From Oscillospiraceae bacterium (lineage in GTDB: Bacteria > Bacillota > Clostridia > Oscillospirales > Acutalibacteraceae), in NCBI GenBank assembly GCA_902780565.1, contig CACZGD010000006.1, positions 1 to 64,000 on the forward strand: DNA of 64,000 nt, in the 5' to 3' direction. Under the pieces are notes generated by a model. It did not search any database. It worked only from the letters and a program-made list of their open reading frames with translations, and was not told the origin of the DNA. The first letter of the stretch is position 1; each line of letters begins with the position of its first letter. This document shows positions 8,566 through 17,280 of this stretch, piece by piece. The position numbers and the translations under genes are program-made.

Positions 8566-9108
8566 AATTTTGACGCCGATCAGGATCAGAATCACACCGC
8601 CTGCGATCTGCGCCTTTTTCTCGAACTTGTTCCCCACGGCAGCGCCGATCCGTATCCCGGTAAAAGAGAAGAGAAAGGTCGTCAACCCGATCACGCCGAT
8701 ATTCAGCCATATGTTAGTATTTACGTCCATTGCCAGCGCAATCCCGACAGCCAGCGCGTCAATACTGGTCGCGATCGCAAGCAGCAGCATGGTCCCGATG
8801 CTGAAAGACGCGTTCTTCCCGTCGTCTTCCTTTTTTGAAAACGCCTCACGCAGCATATTGACGCCGATCAGGAGCAGCAGGATGAATGCGACCCAGTGAT
8901 CGATCTTTTCGATATGATCGTGAAATGAGGCGCCGAGGAAATACCCGATCAGCGGCATGAGCGCCTGAAAAGCGCCGAACCAAAGTCCGGCGCAGAACAT
9001 ATGCCTGAGCTTGACAAACCCGACGCTCAGACCTTTGCAGACGGAGACCGCAAAGGCGTCCATGGAGAGCCCGACGCCGAGAAGAAGCGCGGATATGACA
9101 GCAGTCAT
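8539..9108 (-). CDS. mntP: Manganese efflux pump MntP
   Basis: 189 residues, six hydrophobic helices. The two internally related halves each carry a conserved acidic motif (GLSMDAFAVSVCKGL near the start; ATSIDALAVGIALA near residue 120), the signature of the MntP/YebN family that exports Mn(II). Its ATG lies 2 bases after the stop of the upstream DUF2804 gene, so the two are probably cotranscribed. No yybP-ykoY-type manganese riboswitch is visible nearby. Confidence 0.85.
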   Translation of the reverse strand: MTAVISALLLGVGLSMDAFAVSVCKGLSVGFVKLRHMFCAGLWFGAFQALMPLIGYFLGASFHDHIEKIDHWVAFILLLLIGVNMLREAFSKKEDDGKNASFSIGTMLLLAIATSIDALAVGIALAMDVNTNIWLNIGVIGLTTFLFSFTGIRIGAAVGNKFEKKAQIAGGVILILIGVKILLEHLGVI

Positions 9109-9110
9109 AA

Positions 9111-10172
9111 TCAGAACAGCAGCGATTTATCTTCGCCGATTCCGACCATGCCGTCAAGGTCGTACCGATTGCCGTCGGGGTCGCAGACGTACCCTTCCAG
9201 ATGACCGAACGTGATGTGATAATCGATCTTGATCAGCGCGGCGTTCAGCTTCATCAGGAATTCATCCCCGATGTGGAAGCGTAGATCCACCATGCCGTGT
9301 TCATCCTGCACGTGCCACAGGTTGTCGGCCTCATGCCGGAACACGACGGGCGTCAGCCGCGTCGAGCGGCCTTCGAACCAGATCAGGTTCTCGTTGTAAT
9401 CGTCCTGATTGATGCTCTGGTTCCTCGTCAGGTTGAAGCCGAAATACTGCTCCTTGCCGTCGATGGTCTTTTTGCCCATGGTCGTGACCCAGTCGTAATG
9501 GGAATCTCTGGGATAATACCCTCTGTGGTCGTCGATGATCGCGGTGGTATTCCCATCGGCGATAAAACGCTCGCCGTTGTAATCAAGATATCCCTCAACG
9601 CTGAACAGATCCTTTTGCGAATACAGCGGACGGTTATCGCCGAACGGGATCGAAACGATGCTTGGCTTGGAAACGCGCGTCAGCTTGACTCTGTAGTCCA
9701 GGACGCCGTCCTTTTTGCTCTTGGCTGTGCCGGAAACGATTGCCTGGCCGCGCTGGAACTCGTTGATATAATGCAGCTTTACGTTTTTGCTTTTCGCATA
9801 GGTCTCGCTGCCCTTGATCAGGTTTTTGGAGATCACGGCTTTTGACGCAGGGAACAGCATCTCCTGCCACGCGGTGCATTTCTTCGTTCGCTTGTCGTAA
9901 AGCACGGTCAGAACGGTGCCGAACAGCGCCATATCGCACACGGCGGTCAACAGTGTGACTTTATCAAAATTGATCTCGGTGGCCTCCCAAAGCGTCAGCC
10001 GGGTCTTGTTCAGAAAATTCGGGAGCTTGGAGGGCTTATTGACCTTCAGAAAATCCATGCGCGGGAATTCGGACTCGAAGGTGCCGAAATGGCAGTTGCC
10101 TGCCGCGTCCACAATGTTTTCGGGCGTGGGGACGGGATTGCGCTTGTCAGAGAGGAATTTGTTGAAATCCAT
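9111..10172 (-). CDS. DUF2804 domain protein
   Basis: 353 residues. HRGYYPRDSHYDWVTTMG, FGFNLTRNQS and NLIWFEGRSTRLTPVVF are hallmark segments of DUF2804, a lipocalin-like family without proven function that occurs in Firmicutes and fungi. There is no signal peptide. The start at 10172 is preceded by AGGAGTG. It is expressed from a near-consensus leftward promoter at 10212-10240, with mntP downstream in the same unit. Confidence 0.75.
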   Translation of the reverse strand: MDFNKFLSDKRNPVPTPENIVDAAGNCHFGTFESEFPRMDFLKVNKPSKLPNFLNKTRLTLWEATEINFDKVTLLTAVCDMALFGTVLTVLYDKRTKKCTAWQEMLFPASKAVISKNLIKGSETYAKSKNVKLHYINEFQRGQAIVSGTAKSKKDGVLDYRVKLTRVSKPSIVSIPFGDNRPLYSQKDLFSVEGYLDYNGERFIADGNTTAIIDDHRGYYPRDSHYDWVTTMGKKTIDGKEQYFGFNLTRNQSINQDDYNENLIWFEGRSTRLTPVVFRHEADNLWHVQDEHGMVDLRFHIGDEFLMKLNAALIKIDYHITFGHLEGYVCDPDGNRYDLDGMVGIGEDKSLLF

Positions 10173-10211
10173 AATCTCACTCCTGTTAATTATTGATCAA
10201 AAAGATAAATT

Positions 10212-10240
10212 CAGTATACCAGTCCAGTCGTTTTTTGTCA
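10212..10240 (-). promoter_or_regulatory. Strong sigma-A promoter for DUF2804-mntP
   Basis: Minus strand: -35 TTGACA (10235-10240), 17-base spacer, -10 TATACT (10212-10217). Confidence 0.75.
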
Positions 10241-10279
10241 ATAGTTACGAAAACGAAAATAAAACCTCGCGGCGTTCCC

Positions 10280-10308
10280 TTGACATTCTCCTGTATTTTG
10301 AGTATGAT
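10280..10308 (+). promoter_or_regulatory. Strong sigma-A promoter for the glycerophosphodiesterase locus
   Basis: -35 TTGACA (10280-10285), 17-base spacer, -10 TATGAT (10303-10308). It faces away from the leftward promoter at 10212-10240, with 39 bases between the two -35 boxes. Confidence 0.7.
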
Positions 10309-10342
10309 AGAAAAAGGAAGTTCCCGGAGGAAGGTGTAAGAA

Positions 10343-11207
10343 ATGAACAAAGAGGCGCATTCGGAAAAGAAAACGAAAGGCAGGCGTCGCCCTATACGGC
10401 GGATCCTGTTGGTCTTCGCGGCAGTTCTTGTCGTCTTCCTGGCAAGCGTGGGATTTATCGCGACGCACGACTGGAAGTCTGTCATTCAGGATTATGACGT
10501 TTCCAATCCGTATATTACACCTTACGGGACGACGTTGGTCTCCGCACACCGTTCCGGCGGCGGGATCTTTCCTGAAAATACCATGATGGCGTTTGAACGC
10601 TGTGTGGAATCCGCGGATTTCAGAACGGATGTTTTTGAGTTTGATCTGCATTTGACGAAGGACGGGCAGCTCGTCATCCTGCACGACGATACGCTGGACC
10701 GTACGACGGACAGCGAACAGGTCCTCGGTGTGAACGGCGCGAGACCGGAAAACTATACGCTGGAAGAGCTGCGGCAGCTCAATTTCGGCGCCGGATTCAC
10801 GGATGATGACGGCAACATGCCGTATTACGGACTTACCGGCGCTGAGGTCCCCGATTCCCTGCGCGTTGCGACGCTGGGTCAAGTTCTTGATTATCTGGAG
10901 GGGAACGGCGGATTTCGTTACATTATCGAGATCAAGAACAAAAAGGAGCTCGGCTACCGCGCGGCGGATCAGCTTTGCGGCCTCCGGGAAGCTGACCTCC
11001 GCCGTGGAGAAGATTCCGGCAAATCAGTTTATGATCCGCCTCGGGACAAGCAGAATGACCGACTATGCGCATAAGCACAATATCGCCGTGCAGTATTGGA
11101 CGATCAACGATCCGGACGATATGCGTCTGCTTCGGGAGATAAATGCGGACTGTGTGATGTCCGACGACCCGGACTTAGCATATCGGATCCTGTACGACTG
11201 TGAATAA
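10343..11207 (+). pseudogene. Glycerophosphodiester phosphodiesterase with internal deletion/frameshift
   Basis: The first frame (10343-11074) encodes a basic tail, one membrane segment and the start of a GDPD domain: SAHRSGGGIFPENT, FEFDLHLTKDGQLVILHDDT and YIIEIKNKKELGYRAAD, which carry the metal and catalytic His/Glu/Asp residues. After residue ~212 it leaves the family. The C-terminal part (IRLGTSRMTDYAHKHNIAVQYWTINDPDD...) resumes in another frame and ends at 11207. Compared with the family as I know it, about 70 central residues (after RAAD) are missing at the same place, so this looks like an out-of-frame deletion near 10975-11000. Strong promoter and AGGAAGG ribosome binding site are intact. 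Confidence 0.7.
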
Positions 11208-11239
11208 AAATAAGTATAATAAAAGAAAGGATGATTTAT

Positions 11240-11893
11240 ATGGAAATTCAGGAGATCCTCTCGAAGGTGGATCACACACTGCTCGCGCCCGCCGCGACAT
11301 GGGAAGAGATCAAAGCGATTTGCGAGGACGGCGTGCGCTATCATACCGCATCCGTCTGCATCCCCGCTTCTTATGTGAAGCAGGCAAAGGAGACCTTCGG
11401 TGACGCGCTGACCGTCTGCACCGTGATCGGGTTCCCGAACGGGTATTCGACCACCGCCGTCAAATGCTGCGAAACGGCGGACGCCGTTGAAAACGGGGCG
11501 GACGAGATCGACATGGTGATCAATATCGGCTGGCTCAAGGACAAAAGGTACGGAGCGCTGCTTGATGAGATCAACGCCGTCAAAAAAGCCTGCGGCGGCA
11601 AGCTGCTGAAGGTGATCATCGAGACATGCCTGCTGACGGATGAGGAAAAGATCAGAATGTGTGAGATCGTCTCCGGGAGCGACGCGGATTTCATCAAGAC
11701 CTCCACCGGATTTTCCAAGGGCGGCGCTACAGCGCACGATATCGAGCTGTTTGCCGCACATATGAAAAACGGGAAGAAGATCAAGGCTGCCGGCGGGATC
11801 GGTTCGCTGGAGGACGCGGAAAACTTCCTGCGTCTCGGCGCTTCCAGACTCGGCACGAGCCGGATCGTCAAAATCGTAAAAGAACGCAGCTGA
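11240..11893 (+). CDS. deoC: Deoxyribose-phosphate aldolase
   Basis: 217 residues. [22 protein letters not shown] and [17 protein letters not shown] (Schiff-base lysine in IKTSTG) identify class I DeoC, which splits deoxyribose 5-phosphate into acetaldehyde and glyceraldehyde 3-phosphate. ATG 11240 is preferred over ATG 11231 because AAAGGA then sits 8 bases upstream. It heads a deoC-deoD-deoB/cdd run with short gaps (19 and 13 bases), a complete route from deoxynucleosides to central metabolism. A TATAAT at 11216-11221 could be a -10, without a clear -35. Confidence 0.93.
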   Translation: MEIQEILSKVDHTLLAPAATWEEIKAICEDGVRYHTASVCIPASYVKQAKETFGDALTVCTVIGFPNGYSTTAVKCCETADAVENGADEIDMVINIGWLKDKRYGALLDEINAVKKACGGKLLKVIIETCLLTDEEKIRMCEIVSGSDADFIKTSTGFSKGGATAHDIELFAAHMKNGKKIKAAGGIGSLEDAENFLRLGASRLGTSRIVKIVKERS

Positions 11894-11912
11894 TTGCGGA
11901 AAGGAATTATTA

Positions 11913-12650
11913 ATGGCTAATTATCCGACACCTCATATCAACGCTGTCCCCGATGATTTCGCAAAGACCGTACTGATGCCGGGCGACCCGCTTCGCTCCA
12001 AGTTCATCGCGGAGAATTACCTGACGGATATCAGGCTTGTGAATAACGTGCGCGGCGTACAGGGCTATACCGGCTATTATAAAGGAAACCGTGTCAGCGT
12101 CATGGCAAGCGGCATGGGTATGCCCTCCATCGGAATCTATTCCTTTGAGCTTTTCCGTTTCTTTGACGTGGACCGGATCATTCGCGTCGGCTCTGCGGGC
12201 GCGATCCGCCCGGATATCGAGGTGCGCGACATTGTGCTCGGGATCGGCGCCTGCACCGATTCCAATTACGCCTCCCAGTTCCATCTTCCAGGTACGTTCG
12301 CCCCTGTCGCGAGCTTCTCTATGCTGAAAACTGCCGCAGAGATCGCGGAAGAGAGCGGTTTGCGGTATCACGTGGGAAGTCTTCTTTCCTCCGACGTTTT
12401 TTATAAAGATGAAGCAGGCGTTCCGGACGGCTTCAAGGCAGTCGCCGCCTGGCAGAAGATGGGCGTTGCCGCAGTGGAGATGGAAGCCGCGGCTTTGTAT
12501 ATGAACGCTGCGAGAGCGGGGAAAGAAGCGCTTGCGATCTGCACGGTGTCCGATCATCTGCTCTCTCACGTGGAAACGACCGCCGAGGAGCGGCAGAACT
12601 CCTTTACAGAAATGATGACGCTTGCGCTTGAAACGGCGATCCGTGAGTAA
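11913..12650 (+). CDS. deoD: Purine-nucleoside phosphorylase, DeoD type
   Basis: 245 residues. TPHINA...MPGDPLRSKFIAENYL, RVGSAGAI and VEMEAAALY are signatures of the hexameric DeoD/UDP family. The enzyme phosphorolyses purine (deoxy)nucleosides to base and (deoxy)ribose 1-phosphate, which the next gene product isomerises to the 5-phosphate for DeoC. The GGAAAGGA ribosome binding site is well placed. It lies between deoC and the deoB-cdd fusion. Confidence 0.93.
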   Translation: MANYPTPHINAVPDDFAKTVLMPGDPLRSKFIAENYLTDIRLVNNVRGVQGYTGYYKGNRVSVMASGMGMPSIGIYSFELFRFFDVDRIIRVGSAGAIRPDIEVRDIVLGIGACTDSNYASQFHLPGTFAPVASFSMLKTAAEIAEESGLRYHVGSLLSSDVFYKDEAGVPDGFKAVAAWQKMGVAAVEMEAAALYMNAARAGKEALAICTVSDHLLSHVETTAEERQNSFTEMMTLALETAIRE

Positions 12651-12663
12651 GAAAGGATACAGT

Positions 12664-14238
12664 ATGAAACGAGTATTTTTGATCGTGTTGGATTCCTGCG
12701 GCTGCGGCGAAATGCCGGATGCGGCAAAGTTCGGCGATCATGACGTCAATACGATCAGACGCATCAGCGAGGATCCGCATTTTTCCGCTGAAACGACGAA
12801 AAAAATGGGGCTTGGGCTGATCCCCGGGCTTTCGTTCCTCGGAGAGGAAACCGCACCAACCGCGGCGGTCGGCAGAATGACCGAAGCTTCCGCCGGAAAG
12901 GATACTACCATCGGGCATTGGGAGATCGCGGGCGTTGTCTCCCCGAAACCGCTGCCGACGTATCCGAACGGCTTCCCGGAGGAGGTGCTGGAGGCGTTCC
13001 GGAAGGCGACCGGCAGAGACGTTCTTTGCAACAAGCCATATTCCGGCACAGCGGTGCTGAAGGATTACGGCGAGGAGCATCTGAAGACCGGCGCGCTGAT
13101 CGTGTATACCTCAGCGGATTCCGTCTTCCAGATCGCGGCGCACGAAGAGATCGTCCCTCCTGAGCAGCTTTATGCGTATTGCCGGATGGCGCGCGAGATC
13201 CTGCAAGGGGAGCACGGCGTCGGCCGCGTTATTGCGAGACCCTTCCTTGGGGAAAACGCCGAAACTTTTTACCGGACGCCCAGACGGCACGATTTTTCTC
13301 TTCTGCCGCCGAAAGAAACAGTGCTGGACGCTGTGAAAAACGCGGGACAAACCGTCTATGCGATCGGGAAGATCAGCGACATCTTCGCGGGGCAGGGCGT
13401 AACGGAAAAGGTCTTCACGCAGTCGAACGAGGAAGGCATGGCGTTTACGCTTGCCGCGCTCGATAAGGACTTCGAAGGGCTTTGCTTTACGAATCTTGTC
13501 GATTTTGATATGAAGTACGGACACCGGCGCGATATCCCCGGCTATGCCTCCGCTTACGCCGTGTTTGACAATTGGCTGCCCGGATTTATGAAAAAGATGG
13601 GCGACGAAGATCTTCTGATGATCACGGCGGATCATGGCTGCGATCCCGGTTATCTTGAAACAACGGATCATACGCGAGAGTATACGCCGCTGCTTATCTA
13701 CGGCAAAGGCGTGACGCCCTATTGCTTCGGGACGCGTCCCACGTTCTCAGATATCGCCGCTACGGTCGCCGATTGGCTCGGCGTATCGTTTGAATGCCCC
13801 GGCACGTCTCTCCTCAGCGACAGCGTCCGGATGGAAACGAAGCTGACGAGACTGGCGGAGGACGCGATGAAAATGGCCTACGTCCCATATTCGGGATATC
13901 GCGTCGGCGCTGCGCTGCTTTGCGGGGACGGCACGATTTATACCGGCTGCAATATTGAGAACGCGTCCTACACGCCGACTGTCTGCGCGGAACGGACGGC
14001 GATCTTCAAGGCTGTGAGCGAAGGCAAGCGCGATTTCTGCATGCTGGCGGTCGCAGGCGGAAAGAACGGCGTGGTGGAAGGACTGTTCCCGCCGTGCGGC
14101 GTATGCAGACAGGTTATTGCGGAGTTTTGCGGACCCGATTTTCCCGTTCTTGTTTCGACCGGCATGGGCGGATACCGGAAGTTCCGTTTCGGAGAATTGC
14201 TGCCGAACGGTTTTTCTCCCGCGTTTATGGATGTGTGA
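12664..14238 (+). CDS. deoB: Phosphopentomutase-cytidine deaminase fusion
   Basis: 524 residues in one uninterrupted frame. Residues 1-389 are a full-length phosphopentomutase: VLDSCGCGEMPDA metal site, DTTIGHWEI with the phosphorylated Thr, and ITADHGCDP. Residues 390-524 are a full-length homotetrameric-type cytidine deaminase: NIEN, C441-A-E443 (catalytic Glu) and P-C478-G-V-C481 zinc ligands. ATG 12664 has AAAGGA upstream; an earlier in-frame ATG at 12622 lies inside deoD. The first half converts (deoxy)ribose 1-phosphate to 5-phosphate; the second deaminates (deoxy)cytidine. No ribosome binding site precedes the internal Met390, so separate translation is not indicated. Confidence 0.9.
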   Translation: MKRVFLIVLDSCGCGEMPDAAKFGDHDVNTIRRISEDPHFSAETTKKMGLGLIPGLSFLGEETAPTAAVGRMTEASAGKDTTIGHWEIAGVVSPKPLPTYPNGFPEEVLEAFRKATGRDVLCNKPYSGTAVLKDYGEEHLKTGALIVYTSADSVFQIAAHEEIVPPEQLYAYCRMAREILQGEHGVGRVIARPFLGENAETFYRTPRRHDFSLLPPKETVLDAVKNAGQTVYAIGKISDIFAGQGVTEKVFTQSNEEGMAFTLAALDKDFEGLCFTNLVDFDMKYGHRRDIPGYASAYAVFDNWLPGFMKKMGDEDLLMITADHGCDPGYLETTDHTREYTPLLIYGKGVTPYCFGTRPTFSDIAATVADWLGVSFECPGTSLLSDSVRMETKLTRLAEDAMKMAYVPYSGYRVGAALLCGDGTIYTGCNIENASYTPTVCAERTAIFKAVSEGKRDFCMLAVAGGKNGVVEGLFPPCGVCRQVIAEFCGPDFPVLVSTGMGGYRKFRFGELLPNGFSPAFMDV

Positions 14239-14345
14239 TTCGTTAATGAATCCGTTAATGAAATTGTAAAATAGAAGAAATAATAATCATTATAAATCGG
14301 AATCCTGAAAACAGAGCAGAAATAATGCGTTTTTTTAAAAATCTG

Positions 14346-14374
14346 TTGATTTCTTGCCGCCGATATGATATCAT
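14346..14374 (+). promoter_or_regulatory. Sigma-A promoter of the nucleoside transporter operon
   Basis: -35 TTGATT (14346-14351), 17-base spacer, -10 TATCAT (14369-14374). The start site would fall near 14381, about 54 bases before the substrate-binding-protein ATG. The -10 lies inside the palindrome at 14361-14383. Confidence 0.6.
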
Positions 14375-14383
14375 ATCATATCG
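14361..14383 (+). promoter_or_regulatory. Perfect 23-base palindrome, probable operator
   Basis: Left arm CGATATGATAT (14361-14371), centre C (14372), right arm is the exact reverse complement (14373-14383). It covers the -10 box and probable start site of the transporter promoter, where a bound repressor would block initiation. The cognate regulator is not identifiable in the window. Confidence 0.55.
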
Positions 14384-14434
14384 ACAGGAGAAATATGCCT
14401 GTATAATTCATTTTTTTATGGAGGATGAAAACAC

Positions 14435-15610
14435 ATGAAAAAAGTACTTGCAGTACTCATCGCGCTTTCGTTGCTTCTTTGCCTCGGCCTTGCGGCTTGC
14501 GGCGGCAACGAAGACAGTGGCAGCACGGACGCCGCCAGCACTGATGATGCGGCTTCCACCAACGACGCTGCTTCTACGGACAGTGCTTCTCAGCCTGCCG
14601 ACAATCAGGGCGCTGAAGGCACATTTGAAATCGCAGTCGTGACCGACGTCGGTCAGCTGATGGATAAGGGCTTCAACCAGGGCACCTATGAAGGCGCTCA
14701 GGCTTATGCCGAAGCGAACGGCATTTCCTACAAGTATTATCAGCCCGCCAACGGCAGCGATGCTTCCGATAACGACCGTATCGCCGCTATGAAGCAGGCT
14801 ATCAACAACGGTGCGAAGATCATCGTTGCGCCCGGCTTCCTTCAGCAAACCGCCATGGAGGCTGTTGCGAAGGAGAACCCCGACGTTAAGTTTGTTTTCG
14901 TTGACGGTTGGGCCCTTGGTCTTGACAACGTGACCGCTATCGTTTACAAGGAGCAGGAGTCCGGTTACATGGCCGGTTATGCAGCCGTCATGGAAGGCTA
15001 CACCAAGCTTGGCTTCACCGGCGGCGGCGGCGGAACGAACCCCGCTGTTAACCGTTACGGCTACGGCTTCCTTCAGGGTGCTGAGGATGCTGCTGCAGAG
15101 AAGGGCGTTGACGTTTCCGTGAAGTACAGCTTCAAGTACGGTGAGACCTTCTCCGCTTCTACCGAGCTGCAGACCCAGATCGCAGGTTGGTATGATGAGG
15201 GTGTTGAGGCAGTCTTTGCTTGCGGCGGTTCTATGTTCCAGTCCGTTAAGTCTGCTGCCGGCGAATATGAAGACGCCAAGATCATCGGTGTTGACGTTGA
15301 TCAGTCCGGCGAGTCCGAGAAGGTCATCACCTCCGCTATGAAGGGCCTGTCCGCTTCTGTCGAGAAGGTTCTCGGGCAGTTCTATGACGGTAAGTGGGAT
15401 GCTGAGCTTGCTGACAAGGCGCAGAACCTCGGCGCTGCCGAAAATTCCACCGGTCTTCCGACTGAGACTTGGAGACTTGCCAACTTCACCGTTGAGCAGT
15501 ATCAGGAGCTCTTCAACAAGATCAAGTCCGGCGAAGTGACCCCGAAGGATGAAGTCCCTGCCGACGTCACCGCAGGTTGGGCGCACATCACTGTCGACCT
15601 TGATAAATAA
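14435..15610 (+). CDS. BMP-family nucleoside-binding lipoprotein
   Basis: 391 residues. The lipoprotein signal peptide ends in the lipobox LAAC (Cys ~22), followed by a low-complexity Asp/Ala/Ser linker. The basic membrane lipoprotein (PnrA/BmpA) fold follows: VTDVGQLMDKGFNQGTYEGA, VAPGFLQQ, GGGGGTNPAVNRYGYGF and GVDVDQSG. It should capture nucleosides for the ABC transporter encoded downstream. A GGAGGATG ribosome binding site precedes the ATG. A terminator-like hairpin directly after the gene probably keeps it in excess over the membrane components. Confidence 0.9.
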   Translation: MKKVLAVLIALSLLLCLGLAACGGNEDSGSTDAASTDDAASTNDAASTDSASQPADNQGAEGTFEIAVVTDVGQLMDKGFNQGTYEGAQAYAEANGISYKYYQPANGSDASDNDRIAAMKQAINNGAKIIVAPGFLQQTAMEAVAKENPDVKFVFVDGWALGLDNVTAIVYKEQESGYMAGYAAVMEGYTKLGFTGGGGGTNPAVNRYGYGFLQGAEDAAAEKGVDVSVKYSFKYGETFSASTELQTQIAGWYDEGVEAVFACGGSMFQSVKSAAGEYEDAKIIGVDVDQSGESEKVITSAMKGLSASVEKVLGQFYDGKWDAELADKAQNLGAAENSTGLPTETWRLANFTVEQYQELFNKIKSGEVTPKDEVPADVTAGWAHITVDLDK

Positions 15611-15625
15611 TCTGAGGTAGTATCG

Positions 15626-15656
15626 CGGGGATGGCAGGTTTGCCATCCCCGTTTTT
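15626..15656 (+). terminator. Intrinsic terminator/attenuator after the binding protein gene
   Basis: 11-base stem CGGGGATGGCA (15626-15636) with its complement (15641-15651), GGTT loop, then TTTTT. It lies within the transporter operon, so it likely acts as a partial terminator. Confidence 0.8.
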
Positions 15657-15684
15657 CAAAATCTTTCGATTGAAGAGGAGCGTT

Positions 15685-17280
15685 ATGAGTAACAGTAATA
15701 CGGTACCGGGAATGAATCCCAGCGCGCAAACCAGTCCCTATGTGATCGAAATGCGGAACATTACAAAAGTGTTCCCGGGCATTATTGCAAACGACAACAT
15801 CACCCTGCAGCTCAAGCGCGGCGAGATCCATGCGCTGCTCGGTGAGAACGGCGCCGGTAAATCAACGCTGATGTCCGTCCTTTTCGGTCTTTATCAGCCT
15901 GAAAAAGGTGAGATTTACAAGGACGGCGTGAAAGTCACCATCAACGATCCCAATGATGCGAATGCGCTCGGGATCGGCATGGTGCACCAGCACTTCAAGC
16001 TTGTTGAGGTGTTTTCCGTTCTTGATAACATTATTCTCGGGATCGAGCCGAACACGCTCGGCTTCCTGCAGAAGAAAGAGGCAAAGAAAAAAGTTCTTCA
16101 GCTCTCGGAGAACTACGGTTTGAACGTAGATCCCGACGCGCTGGTGGAGGATATCACCGTCGGTATGCAGCAGCGTACCGAGATCCTCAAAATGCTTTAC
16201 CGTGAAAATGAGATCCTGATCTTCGACGAGCCGACCGCCGTTCTGACGCCTCAGGAAATCACTGAGCTTATGCATATTATGAAAGGCCTTGCTGCCGAAG
16301 GAAAATCCATCCTCTTTATTTCCCATAAGCTTAATGAGATCATGGAGGTCGCCGATCGCTGCACGGTTCTCCGGAAGGGAAAATACGTCGGCACGGTGAA
16401 TATCGCGGACGTCACGAAAGAAGAATTGTCCAGCATGATGGTTGGCAGAAACGTCAAATTCGCCGTGGATAAAGAAGATGCGAAGCCCGGCAAGACGATG
16501 CTTGAGATCGAGCATATGTCTGTGAAGAGCCGTCTGCACAAGAAAAACGCGGTGAATAACGTTTCTTTGAAGGTCCATGCGGGGGAGATCGTTTGTATTG
16601 CGGGCATTGACGGGAACGGACAGAGTGAATTTGTCGCGGCTCTGACCGGACTTGAAAAGTGTGAACCCGGCACAAAGATCATCATGGATGGCGAAGATAT
16701 CACGAAGAAGAGCATTCGTTATAAGAATACGCACGGCATGAGCCATATCCCGGAGGATCGGCATAAGCATGGACTTGTTCTGGATTATTCACTGGAAGAG
16801 AATATCGTCCTTCAGCGATACTTTGAGAGTGATTTCCAGAAAGCCGGTTTTATCCGTTTTGATAAGGTGCGTGAATACGCCGACTATCTGATCGAAAAAT
16901 TTGACGTTCGTTCCGGTCAGGGGCCTGTAACGCTCGCAAGAAGTATGTCCGGCGGCAACCAGCAGAAGGCGATCATTGCCCGTGAACTGGATCGTGAGCA
17001 CAAGCTCCTTGTCGCCGTCCAGCCCACTCGCGGTCTGGACGTCGGCGCGATTGAGTTTATTCATGAGCAGATCGTAGCGACCCGTGACGCCGGCAGCGCC
17101 GTTCTGCTGATTTCTTTGGAGCTTGACGAAGTCATGAACCTCTCCGACCGCATTCTCGTGATGTACGAAGGAGAGATTGTCGGTGAGTTCGATCCGAAGA
17201 CCACCACGGTGGAAGAGCTCGGTCTGTATATGGCCGGTGCAAAGCGGCAAAAATTGACGGAAGGAGACGCAAGACAATGA
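15685..17280 (+). CDS. Nucleoside ABC transporter, tandem ATP-binding protein
   Basis: 531 residues from ATG 15685 (AGAGGAG 4 bases upstream; the open frame extends back into the terminator and is discarded). There are two ATPase domains as in MglA/RbsA. The first has a canonical Walker A (GENGAGKST near residue 55) and Walker B ([11 protein letters not shown]). The second has a degenerate Walker A (GIDGNGQSE) and signature SGGNQQK, as is usual for the sugar/nucleoside class. It energises the two permeases that follow; its stop overlaps the first permease start by 4 bases. Confidence 0.92.
   Translation: MSNSNTVPGMNPSAQTSPYVIEMRNITKVFPGIIANDNITLQLKRGEIHALLGENGAGKSTLMSVLFGLYQPEKGEIYKDGVKVTINDPNDANALGIGMVHQHFKLVEVFSVLDNIILGIEPNTLGFLQKKEAKKKVLQLSENYGLNVDPDALVEDITVGMQQRTEILKMLYRENEILIFDEPTAVLTPQEITELMHIMKGLAAEGKSILFISHKLNEIMEVADRCTVLRKGKYVGTVNIADVTKEELSSMMVGRNVKFAVDKEDAKPGKTMLEIEHMSVKSRLHKKNAVNNVSLKVHAGEIVCIAGIDGNGQSEFVAALTGLEKCEPGTKIIMDGEDITKKSIRYKNTHGMSHIPEDRHKHGLVLDYSLEENIVLQRYFESDFQKAGFIRFDKVREYADYLIEKFDVRSGQGPVTLARSMSGGNQQKAIIARELDREHKLLVAVQPTRGLDVGAIEFIHEQIVATRDAGSAVLLISLELDEVMNLSDRILVMYEGEIVGEFDPKTTTVEELGLYMAGAKRQKLTEGDARQ

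Noticed and set aside
14241..14262. Direct repeat CGTTAATGAA twice, 12 bases apart, after deoB-cdd
   Set aside because: Too short and AT-rich, with no promoter or hairpin at that distance; chance is likely.
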